64,000 nt of DNA from Fidelibacterota bacterium (lineage in GTDB: Bacteria; Pseudomonadota; Alphaproteobacteria; Rhodospirillales; Rhodospirillaceae), in the NCBI GenBank assembly GCA_947475295.1, contig CANJLF010000011.1, forward strand, positions 1 to 64,000. Direction: 5' to 3'. A program made the position numbers and the translations under genes. The notes beneath the pieces are model-generated. The model searched no databases and was not told the DNA's origin. It saw only the letters and a list, made by a program, of their open reading frames with translations. Shown in pieces: positions 53,611-61,507 of this stretch. How positions within the stretch are numbered: position 1 is the stretch's first letter; each line of letters opens with the position of its first letter.

Positions 53611-54927
53611 CTACCGCTTCAGGTCGCGCACGGCCTGGGTCATTTCGTCGGCCGTGGTCAGCACCTTGGCGGCGCTGGAATAGGCACGCTGGGTGATGAT
53701 CATTTTCGAGAACTGGTCGGCCAGGTCGACGTTGGAGGCCTCCAGCGCGCCGACGATGATTTGCGTGGTGCCGGTAGGCGTGCCCAGGCCGCTGAGCTGC
53801 ATCTCGCCGGCCTCGACGGTCGGCAGGAAGACGTTGCCGTTGCGGGCCTCTAAGTTGTTGTCGGCGGCGAAGGTGGCGATGGGCAGTTTGTAGAGGTTGC
53901 GCACCTCGTGGTTGGAATAGCTGCCGATCAGCACGCCGTTGCCGTTGAAGTAGGTGTTCTGCAGGCGCCCGGCGATGTAGCCGTCCTGGATGATGTTCTG
54001 CACCGTCAGTTTGCCCTGGTCGGCCAGCTGGGTGAGCTTGGTGAGGTCGAGCGTGAAGGACTGCGGGCCGTTGGCGTCGCTGATTTCCACGAAGATCTGC
54101 CCGTCGGTGGGCGAGATGATATGGCCGGTGCCGTCGAAGTCGAGGTTCGGCGGATCGAAGCTGACCGCCACCGGCTGGTTGTTGGTGTCGAGGCTCGCCA
54201 TATCCATCGTCCAGGCATTGGCCGAAAGATCGCCGGTGAAACCGACCGTGAGCGTGCGGGAATTGCCGTCCTGATCGACAAGGGGCAGGCCCACGCTCTG
54301 GCGTCCGCCGGCGGAGGCCGAGAGGTTGGCTTGCAGCTGAATAGTAGTGGTGGCCTTGGACGGAATACCGGCCGGGAACAGCAGGGTCGGCGACGCGCCC
54401 GCCGTAACGCTGGCGCTGCTGTAGACCACGGGGGTGAGTGAGCTGAGACTGTTGGCCTCGGAGAAATTGCCGTCGGCGTCGGCGGCCCAGCCGTAAACGT
54501 AGGAGCCGTCGGCGGTGGTGAGATAGGTGTCCTGCTGATCGTCGGTGCCGTCGCCGTCCAGATCGGTGCCGGAGACATTCACGGTCTTGCCGAACAGCGC
54601 GCCGTCGCGGGTAAAGCGCCAATCGCCGGTGGCCCCTTGATTGGCGTTCGTGACCAAAAAGCCACGGCCGTTCAAGGCCAGATCGAAGGTGCGGCCCGTG
54701 GTGGCGATGGTGCCTTGCTTGTCCACCTGACGGTAGTCGAAGGATCTGACGGTAAAGAAGCCCTTGTCCGTCGGCTGGATGTGGTTCAGCAGCGTCTCGA
54801 AATGCGTGTCCTGCGCCTTGTAGGCGGTGGTGTTGGTATTGGCGATATTGGTGGAGATGTTGGACAGCTGGTGCGACTGCGTGTTCATCGCCTGCACTGC
54901 CGTGTTGAATGTTCCCTGAAGGCTCAT
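53611..54927 (-). CDS. flgE: Flagellar hook protein FlgE-like
   Basis: 438 residues. N-terminal flagellar rod/hook motif (MSLQGTFNTAVQAMNTQSHQLSNISTNIANTNTTAYKA), central D-domains (TFDLALNGRGFLVT, GFTGDLSANAWTMDMAS), and a C-terminal FlgE motif (ALEASNVDLADQFSKMIITQRAYSSAAKVLTTADEM). The length and C-terminus fit FlgE better than FlgF or FlgG (about 250-270 aa). GGAG precedes the ATG by eight bases. No other flagellar gene is nearby, so this is an orphan, perhaps a second hook type or the rest of a cluster located elsewhere. Confidence 0.85.
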   Translation of the reverse strand: MSLQGTFNTAVQAMNTQSHQLSNISTNIANTNTTAYKAQDTHFETLLNHIQPTDKGFFTVRSFDYRQVDKQGTIATTGRTFDLALNGRGFLVTNANQGATGDWRFTRDGALFGKTVNVSGTDLDGDGTDDQQDTYLTTADGSYVYGWAADADGNFSEANSLSSLTPVVYSSASVTAGASPTLLFPAGIPSKATTTIQLQANLSASAGGRQSVGLPLVDQDGNSRTLTVGFTGDLSANAWTMDMASLDTNNQPVAVSFDPPNLDFDGTGHIISPTDGQIFVEISDANGPQSFTLDLTKLTQLADQGKLTVQNIIQDGYIAGRLQNTYFNGNGVLIGSYSNHEVRNLYKLPIATFAADNNLEARNGNVFLPTVEAGEMQLSGLGTPTGTTQIIVGALEASNVDLADQFSKMIITQRAYSSAAKVLTTADEMTQAVRDLKR

Positions 54928-55141
54928 CGCAACGCTCCGCTTTCCTAAATCCGTTTGCCAAAGTCATATGCCCGGCGCTTTAAGCGCACGGGTGGCGTTC
55001 AGGGATGAAGTAAGCAAGCCCCATGCCATGGGGTGATGCCAGCGCGATCAAGGACTTAGCAGGGAATGGCGCGGCGCGGCGGGGCGGGTTTTACGTAAAT
55101 CGCCCAGGCACCCGGCAGGATTTGCCGGGCTACGCAGGCTG

Positions 55142-55936
55142 CTAAATCAGCCCACCCAGCGGGCTCGAGGGATCGGCGTAAAGCTTTTTCGGTATGCGGC
55201 CGGCAAGGTAGGCGAGGCGTCCGGCTTCTACCGCAAGCTTCATGGCGCGCGCCATGCGGATGGGATCTTTCGCCGCGGCGATGGCGGTGTTCATCAGCAA
55301 GCCGTCGCAGCCCAATTCCATGGCGATGGCGGCGTCGGACGCCGTGCCCACGCCCGCATCCACCAGCACCGGCACCTTGGCGGCTTCGATGATCAGGCGG
55401 ATATTCACCGGACTTTGGATGCCGAGGCCCGATCCGATCAGAGAGCCCAACGGCATGATGGCGCAGCAACCCATGTCTTCGAGCTTCTTCGCCATGATCG
55501 GATCGTCGCTGCAATAAACCATCACGTCGAAGCCGTCTTTGATCAGGGCTTCGGTCGCGCTCAAGGTCTCGACCATGTTGGGATAAAGCGTCTTCTGATC
55601 GCCCAGCACTTCCAGCTTCACCAGGTTCCAGCCGCCGGCTTCGCGCGCGAGACGTAAGGTTCGCACGGCATCCTGCGCCGTGTAGCAACCGGCGGTATTG
55701 GGCAGATAGGTGTATTTTTTGGGATCGACGAAATCCATCAGCATGGGCTGCTTGGGGTCCGACACATTGACGCGCCGCACGGCGACCGTGACGATCTCGG
55801 CGCCAGAGGCTTCAATCGCCCGCGCCGTCTCGGTGAAATCCTTGTACTTGCCGGTGCCCACCAGCAGCCGCGAGCGGAAGCGCTTGCCCGCTACGGTGAA
55901 AAAATCCTCAGTACCGATCTGATCGCCGTCCATCAT
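55142..55936 (-). CDS. thiG: Thiazole synthase
   Basis: 264 residues; builds the thiazole phosphate of thiamine from deoxyxylulose phosphate, dehydroglycine/iminoglycine and ThiS thiocarboxylate. It has the TIM-barrel features [33 protein letters not shown], the catalytic Lys in [18 protein letters not shown], and [33 protein letters not shown]. It is separated from thiS by 59 bases that are mostly one palindrome. The other thiamine genes (thiE, thiO/H, thiC) are not in the window. Confidence 0.95.
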   Translation of the reverse strand: MMDGDQIGTEDFFTVAGKRFRSRLLVGTGKYKDFTETARAIEASGAEIVTVAVRRVNVSDPKQPMLMDFVDPKKYTYLPNTAGCYTAQDAVRTLRLAREAGGWNLVKLEVLGDQKTLYPNMVETLSATEALIKDGFDVMVYCSDDPIMAKKLEDMGCCAIMPLGSLIGSGLGIQSPVNIRLIIEAAKVPVLVDAGVGTASDAAIAMELGCDGLLMNTAIAAAKDPIRMARAMKLAVEAGRLAYLAGRIPKKLYADPSSPLGGLI

Positions 55937-55946
55937 CTTTTCCTTT

Positions 55947-55998
55947 GCGCGTGATCTTATCGGAAAACCGGCAGACCACTTTTCCGAATCACGCGCTA
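55947..55998. repeat. Dispersed palindromic repeat between thiS and thiG
   Basis: GCGCGTGAT, bulge CTTA, TCGGAAAA, loop CCGGCAGACCAC, TTTTCCGA, ATCACGCGC: 17 paired bases with one four-base bulge. Sequence and layout match a common alphaproteobacterial extragenic palindrome (GCATGATC...CCGAAAACCGG...CACTTTTC...GATCATGC), as I recall it. The TAG stop of thiS lies at its right end (55996-55998). If transcribed, it is in the thiS-thiG mRNA. Confidence 0.72.
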
Positions 55999-56196
55999 AC
56001 CACCACCAATAAAATGCACAATTTCCAGCCGGTCGCCCTCGGCCAGCGCCGTCGCCGCAAAAACCGACTTCGGCACGATCTCCAGATTGCGTTCCACGGC
56101 GACTTTGCGGGCGTCGATACCGAGCTCGGCCAAGAGGCCGGTGACCGTCAACCCCGCGGCCACGGTCCGGGTTTCCCCGTTCAGGACAATCTGCAT
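55996..56196 (-). CDS. thiS: Sulfur carrier protein ThiS
   Basis: 66 residues, ubiquitin-like fold ending in the required di-glycine (VHFIGGG; here three Gly). The C-terminal Gly is adenylated and converted to a thiocarboxylate that delivers sulfur to ThiG. N-terminus [26 protein letters not shown]. It is first in thiS-thiG. A TPP riboswitch was looked for upstream on the minus strand and not seen. Its stop codon lies in the palindrome that follows. Confidence 0.93.
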   Translation of the reverse strand: MQIVLNGETRTVAAGLTVTGLLAELGIDARKVAVERNLEIVPKSVFAATALAEGDRLEIVHFIGGG

Positions 56197-56416
56197 CGAA
56201 AACCGGTGCCTTCTTGGGTGATATTAAGCGAGAAAGTCGCCCGGCGTAAGTATGGGATGGCGGGCGGATTCTTGCAACAAGTCCTGGTAGTTAAAAGATT
56301 TTTTGCCTTTTTTCTCACCAGGGGGTGGTTGCCCTGGGCGAAGCGGTAGTATATCCAGGTCGTTAAGGGTTGCTGCTTTAAGAACGACCCCTTCTAAGTG
56401 GGCAGGAAGAACGCAC

Positions 56417-56884
56417 GTGAGCCGGGTAGTCCTTATTCTTAATGGGCCGAACCTCAATCTGTTGGGGCAGCGGGAGCCGGACATTTATGGACGCACGTCC
56501 TTGGACGATATCAAGGGTGCGGCCACCGCCCGGGCCAAAAGCCATGGCCTGGATGCCGACTTCCGCCAGAGCAACGACGAGGGCGAACTGGTGTCCTGGA
56601 TCCAGGGTGCCCGCACCACTTCAACAAATCCTGGGGCGGCCGGCATCATCATCAATGCGGCGGCCTACACCCACACCTCCGTCGCCATTCTCGATGCACT
56701 GCTCGCATGCGGCGTGCCGGTGATCGAGGTGCACCTTTCCAACATTTTCAAGCGCGAGGAGTTCCGCCACCACTCCTTCGTTTCGCGCGCGGCCACCGGG
56801 GTCATCTGCGGCTTCGGCGGGCAAGGTTATGAGCTGGCGGTGGATGCCATGGCGCAACTTATCAGCAAGGCAAAAACGGCGTGA
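56417..56884 (+). CDS. aroQ: 3-Dehydroquinate dehydratase, type II
   Basis: Third step of the shikimate pathway. 155 residues from GTG 56417, with AGGAAG upstream ([25 protein letters not shown]). The Tyr and Arg of the active site lie in the N-terminal loop; further motifs are [29 protein letters not shown] and [24 protein letters not shown] longer frame starting at 56303 is unlikely. Its stop overlaps the accB start (GTGA), so aroQ-accB-accC form one transcript. Confidence 0.95.
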   Translation: MSRVVLILNGPNLNLLGQREPDIYGRTSLDDIKGAATARAKSHGLDADFRQSNDEGELVSWIQGARTTSTNPGAAGIIINAAAYTHTSVAILDALLACGVPVIEVHLSNIFKREEFRHHSFVSRAATGVICGFGGQGYELAVDAMAQLISKAKTA

Positions 56885-57381
56885 CAAAATCTCAGGACAA
56901 AAAACCCGAAGCGGCAGCGCTTCAGAAAGCAAAGACGAACTCGCCGATTGACAGCGATCTCGTCCGCCAGCTGGCCGACGTGCTCAATGAAACCGGGCTT
57001 TCGGAAGTCGAGTACGAAAGCGGCGGCATCCGTATCCGTGTCGCCAAACACATGACCAGCGCCGTGGTCGGCACGCCCCAGCCGGTTTACGCGCCCGCTG
57101 CCGCCGAGGCGCCTGTCGCCGCCAAGCCGGTGGATCCCGCGAGCCACCCCGGCACCGTCAAGTCGCCCATGGTCGGCGTGTTCTATCTGCTGCCCGAACC
57201 GGGGGCGGCACCCTTCATCAAGGTCGGCGATCAGGTAGCCGAGGGTCAGACCGTCGCGCTGATCGAAGCCATGAAGACCTTCAATCCGGTCAAGGCGCCG
57301 CGCGGCGGTAAAGTCGTGAAGATTCTGCTCGAGAGCGGCTCGCCCGTCGAGTACGGCGAACCACTGGTCATCATTGAATAA
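56881..57381 (+). CDS. accB: Biotin carboxyl carrier protein of acetyl-CoA carboxylase
   Basis: 166 residues from GTG 56881, overlapping the aroQ stop. An N-terminal helical region ([34 protein letters not shown]), an Ala/Pro hinge (residues about 70-90), and a biotinyl domain with the attachment Lys in [15 protein letters not shown]. It carries biotin between biotin carboxylase and carboxyltransferase. accC starts 15 bases downstream. Confidence 0.95.
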   Translation: MTKSQDKKPEAAALQKAKTNSPIDSDLVRQLADVLNETGLSEVEYESGGIRIRVAKHMTSAVVGTPQPVYAPAAAEAPVAAKPVDPASHPGTVKSPMVGVFYLLPEPGAAPFIKVGDQVAEGQTVALIEAMKTFNPVKAPRGGKVVKILLESGSPVEYGEPLVIIE

Positions 57382-57396
57382 CCCGAAGCACATCTG

Positions 57397-58752
<1,356 letters not shown>

Positions 58753-58777
58753 CCGACCCCTCATCCGCGGTGGCATC

Positions 58778-59437
58778 ATGACCACCGAAATCACCCCGGA
58801 CCTGGTTCTCAAAGCCTACGCTTACGGCGTTTTCCCCATGGCCAAGTCGCGCGACGACAGCGACGTGTTCTGGGTGCAGCCGAAATTGCGCGGCGTGCTG
58901 CCGCTGGATGAATTCCATCTGCCGCGCTCGCTCCGTAAACGCCTGCGCCAGGGCACCTTCACCGTCACCATCGATCAGGTTTTCGACGGAGTCATGGCCG
59001 GCTGCGCCGAGACCAGCGCTACGCGCGCCGACACCTGGATCAACGACCGCATCATGCAGCTGTTCAGCGCCCTGCACCGGGCCGGCGTCGCCCACAGCAT
59101 CGAGGTCTGGAAAGACGGCGCATTGGCCGGTGGGCTTTACGGGCTGGCCATGGGCGCGGCGTTTTTTGGCGAAAGCATGTTCAGCCGTGAAACCGACGCG
59201 TCAAAGGTCGCGCTCACGCACCTTGTGGGCATCCTCAAGCAGGGCGGCTTTACACTGCTCGACACACAGTTCATCACCGACCATCTGGCGCGCTTCGGCA
59301 CCATCGAGATCAGCCAGCAGGATTATCTGACGCAGTTAAGTGAGGCGCTGACGCAGAAAGCCCACTTCGAGGGGCCCTTGTCTCAGCGCGACTTGGAAGC
59401 CGTGCTGCTTTCACAGCGCAGCACCCAGATATCGTAA
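58778..59437 (+). CDS. aat: Leucyl/phenylalanyl-tRNA-protein transferase
   Basis: 219 residues from ATG 58778 (MTTEITPDLVLKAYAYGVFPMAKSRDDSDVFWVQPKLRGVLPLDEFHLPRSLRKRL). It adds Leu or Phe from tRNA to proteins with N-terminal Arg or Lys, feeding the N-end-rule degradation. Conserved strings include GCAETSATRADTWINDRIMQLFSALHRAG, IEVWKDGALAGGLYGLAMGAAFFGESMFS, and LDTQFITDHLARFG. The 3' end overlaps the opposite-strand DUF2155 gene by 55 bases. A longer frame from 58619 overlaps accC and is rejected. Confidence 0.95.
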   Translation: MTTEITPDLVLKAYAYGVFPMAKSRDDSDVFWVQPKLRGVLPLDEFHLPRSLRKRLRQGTFTVTIDQVFDGVMAGCAETSATRADTWINDRIMQLFSALHRAGVAHSIEVWKDGALAGGLYGLAMGAAFFGESMFSRETDASKVALTHLVGILKQGGFTLLDTQFITDHLARFGTIEISQQDYLTQLSEALTQKAHFEGPLSQRDLEAVLLSQRSTQIS

Positions 59438-59775
59438 ACCGGGTGATCCAGCGCCGAGAGCGCCGGCGACGAGCCAAACATCCAGCCGCTGAAAACCTTC
59501 TGTTTTTCCTTGCCGGTCGCCAACTGGAAAATCTCCAGAAACGCCGCGTTTTCGGGGGCTTCCTCGGGCGGATGGGTGACGCAGGTGTGGGCGACGACTT
59601 CGAGCGTGCCGAAGACGATCGGCGCGCCGACCTTGCCGCTGACGGTACTGACCCGCGCGGCGACCTTATCCAGCCCGCCCAGGACGACCGTATCCATGGG
59701 GATATCGGTCGCAGCTGCGGTGCCGACAAAAGCGAGACTAAACGCCAGACCGAAAAAAAGCTTCTTCACGTTCAT
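59383..59775 (-). CDS. DUF2155 exported protein
   Basis: 130 residues with a signal (LFFGLAFSLAFVGTAAA) and the DUF2155 core (MDTVVLGGLDKVAARVSTVSGKVGAPIVFGTLEVVAHTCVTHPPEEAPENAAFLEIF, then VFSGWMFGSSPALSALDHPVYDIWVLRC). The family is largely confined to alphaproteobacteria and is often next to aat and the MCE genes, as here. Two Cys (HTC and LRC) may form a disulfide. It overlaps mlaD by four bases, so it is last in the MCE operon. Function unknown. Confidence 0.88.
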   Translation of the reverse strand: MNVKKLFFGLAFSLAFVGTAAATDIPMDTVVLGGLDKVAARVSTVSGKVGAPIVFGTLEVVAHTCVTHPPEEAPENAAFLEIFQLATGKEKQKVFSGWMFGSSPALSALDHPVYDIWVLRCESSTASKSR

Positions 59776-60233
59776 TTCGCTTGATCGCCGGAATTGGTGG
59801 CAAGGAAAATGATCTGGCCCACCAGGTCTTCCAACGACTGGTAATCGCGGGTTTTGCCGATGACACCGCCGGCGGCGATGCGTTCGCTCGCGCGGCCCGG
59901 AACCAGGTTGACGTATTTGCCGCCCAAGAGGCCGTCGCTGACGATGGAGGCTTCGGTATCCGTCGGCAATGTCACATTGGGCTCGATCGACATGACGACC
60001 TGGGCCTGGAAGGTGTCGGGATTGAGGGTCTGGCCGGTGACGGTGCCGACGTCGATGCCGCTGATGCGCACATCGCTGCCGCGCTCAAGCCCGCCAACCT
60101 TCAAGAAAGTGGCTTTGACTTCATAGCCGGTGACCTGCTTCAGATCGGCGATGGAATAAGCGAAGAGCAGGAACATGGCGGCCACCACCAGCACGACGGC
60201 GCCGAGCACGGTTTCGATGGGATTGCGTTTCAT
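59772..60233 (-). CDS. mlaD: MlaD-type MCE lipid-binding protein
   Basis: 153 residues: an N-terminal transmembrane anchor (IETVLGAVVLVVAAMFLLFAYSI) and one MCE domain (YEVKATFLKVGGLERGSDVRISGIDVGTVTGQTL...PTDTEASIVSDGLLGGKYVNLVPG). MlaD forms a hexameric ring in the inner membrane and passes phospholipids between the MlaFEB transporter and periplasmic carriers. Here mlaE and mlaF are not adjacent. Overlaps the upstream MCE gene (60230-60233) and the downstream DUF2155 gene by four bases each, so the three are tightly coupled. Confidence 0.88.
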   Translation of the reverse strand: MKRNPIETVLGAVVLVVAAMFLLFAYSIADLKQVTGYEVKATFLKVGGLERGSDVRISGIDVGTVTGQTLNPDTFQAQVVMSIEPNVTLPTDTEASIVSDGLLGGKYVNLVPGRASERIAAGGVIGKTRDYQSLEDLVGQIIFLATNSGDQAK

Positions 60234-60775
60234 GGGTTCTGCTCTGTTGTGGCTTTCGCCGGTGTTTTGCGGGCGTCTTTGGCGCGCTGCACGATCAAGG
60301 CGACGAGATCCTCGATGATCACGGCGTCCTGCGTGTAGGACATATGCGCGCCGGACTTCAGCATGTCTTCGGTACCGCCGGGCCTAAGCTCGATGTACTT
60401 GCTGCCGAAGATGCCGTCGGTCTCGATGACCGCAGCGGTATCGTCAGGCAAAGCCACGGCTTGCGTCAGGCTGAAGGTCAGAACGGCGTGCTGCTCCGCA
60501 TCGAGAGCCGAGGCCGTGACCGTGCCGACATTGAGGCCGGCGATCCTGACAGGGCTGCCCACATGCACGCCATCGGAGCGATTGAAAGTGGCCGTCAGCG
60601 TCAGTACGCCCGGCTCGGCCGCGCGCTGACCGCGGTTGGCCAGCGCCGTGAACACGAGCACCACCACCAGAAAAGTCGCCGTCAGCACGCCAACCAAATA
60701 TTCGCGGCGCTCGATTTTCGACAAGGTTCTGGTTTCTCGAAGAAGGTTAGCCTGAGAACTCAGGGGGACACTCAC
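60230..60775 (-). CDS. Second MCE (MlaD-like) protein
   Basis: 181 residues with a longer N-terminus (MSVPLSSQANLLRETRTLSKIERREYLVG), a membrane anchor (VLTATFLVVVLVFTALANRG), and an MCE domain (LTLTATFNRSDGVHVGSPVRIAGLNVGTVTASALDA...PDDTAAVIETDGIFGSKYIELRPGG). It has the same layout as the following mlaD, and both may contribute to one hetero-oligomeric ring or to two rings. Tandem MlaD-like genes recur in alphaproteobacteria. The overlap by four bases indicates translational coupling. Confidence 0.85.
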   Translation of the reverse strand: MSVPLSSQANLLRETRTLSKIERREYLVGVLTATFLVVVLVFTALANRGQRAAEPGVLTLTATFNRSDGVHVGSPVRIAGLNVGTVTASALDAEQHAVLTFSLTQAVALPDDTAAVIETDGIFGSKYIELRPGGTEDMLKSGAHMSYTQDAVIIEDLVALIVQRAKDARKTPAKATTEQNP

Positions 60776-60784
60776 GGGCGAAAC

Positions 60785-61132
60785 TTAAGCCTCCGGCGTC
60801 CAGGCCTGATAGTCATCGGCGGCTTTGGCGCGCTGGCCGCCGCGTTGATCGGCGCCGGGCGGCAGATAAGCCTGAGCCGTGCCAGTGAGATTGGGCTGGT
60901 GCGGCTTCAACCACGGACGCGCGGGTCCTTCGAGCGGCGCATCGGTGGTGTGATGCAGCCAGGCATGCCATTCGGGCGGCACTTTCGAAGCTTCCGGCTC
61001 GCCCTTGTAAACCACCCAGCGCTCGTGGCGCGTACCGCGCATGCGCTTGGAGGTGTAATAGACGTTGCCGTAAGCGTCCTCGCCCACCAGCTCGCCGTGG
61101 AGTTTGGTATGCAGCCAGGTGCCGAAATTCAT
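60785..61132 (-). CDS. NADH dehydrogenase accessory subunit NDUFA12 (B17.2)
   Basis: 115 residues (MNFGTWLHTKLHGELVGEDAYGNVYYTSKR...RHERWVVYKGEPEASKVPPEWHAWLHHTTDAPL). This supernumerary complex I subunit is found in mitochondria and alphaproteobacteria; its presence is a strong lineage marker. It is first in the operon with the two MCE genes and DUF2155, nine bases before the first MCE gene. The rest of complex I (nuo) is not in the window. Confidence 0.93.
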   Translation of the reverse strand: MNFGTWLHTKLHGELVGEDAYGNVYYTSKRMRGTRHERWVVYKGEPEASKVPPEWHAWLHHTTDAPLEGPARPWLKPHQPNLTGTAQAYLPPGADQRGGQRAKAADDYQAWTPEA

Positions 61133-61507
61133 TGCCGATCAACTCCGTTCAAGTACCCGTTCTCACAGGCTTATTGGGCGGCACTATGGCGAGATTCCCG
61201 AAGGGGGTCTAGCAGCCGGTTTTGCGCCACTCGCGCGGAGCGTGCATCTACATCCTGTGGATGACTTGTCATCCTACCACAATACATATTGCCCCTAGGT
61301 CCCCCCTTCCGTAATCTAGTGGCTCTGTCGTCGCCACACCCTATATGTGGTGCGCGGAGCGAGGGCCGAGGGGAAAAAGCTTGGAAAACCAAGCCGTTAG
61401 CTGAGACCCGCCGACGCGCGGGCCGGGGCGGCTGTTTTATCGAGTCTCGCCCTCGGCGCCCCACATTTGGTGTCGCTTTTGGTCAGGTTGAGACGGGGTT
61501 CCGGGGC
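61133..61507. other. 375-base divergent region upstream of NDUFA12 and nrdJ, with palindromes
   Basis: No gene is seen. Inverted repeats are GGATGA-CTTG-TCATCC (61259-61274), CACAATACATATTG (61278-61291) and CCACA-CCCTATA-TGTGG (61334-61350). The last two have AT-rich dyad cores recalling NrdR sites, but neither is a full consensus match. No cobalamin-riboswitch core could be recognised. Confidence 0.4.

Noticed and set aside
53498-54967. A 489-codon minus-strand frame overlapping flgE
   Set aside because: It is an alternate frame of flgE plus the adjacent repeat; the VIPGLVPG peptide at its end is the repeat, and flgE itself matches its family.
54973-55033. Short GC palindromes (GCGCTT-T-AAGCGC and CCCCAT...ATGGGG) upstream of flgE
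   Set aside because: Stems are short and isolated; they are likely random in this GC-rich intergenic stretch.
56197-56416. TPP riboswitch upstream of thiS
   Set aside because: The conserved CUGAGA and the second helix core were not found on the minus strand.
61133-61507. Cobalamin riboswitch upstream of nrdJ
   Set aside because: No B12-box consensus or the long multi-stem core could be recognised.
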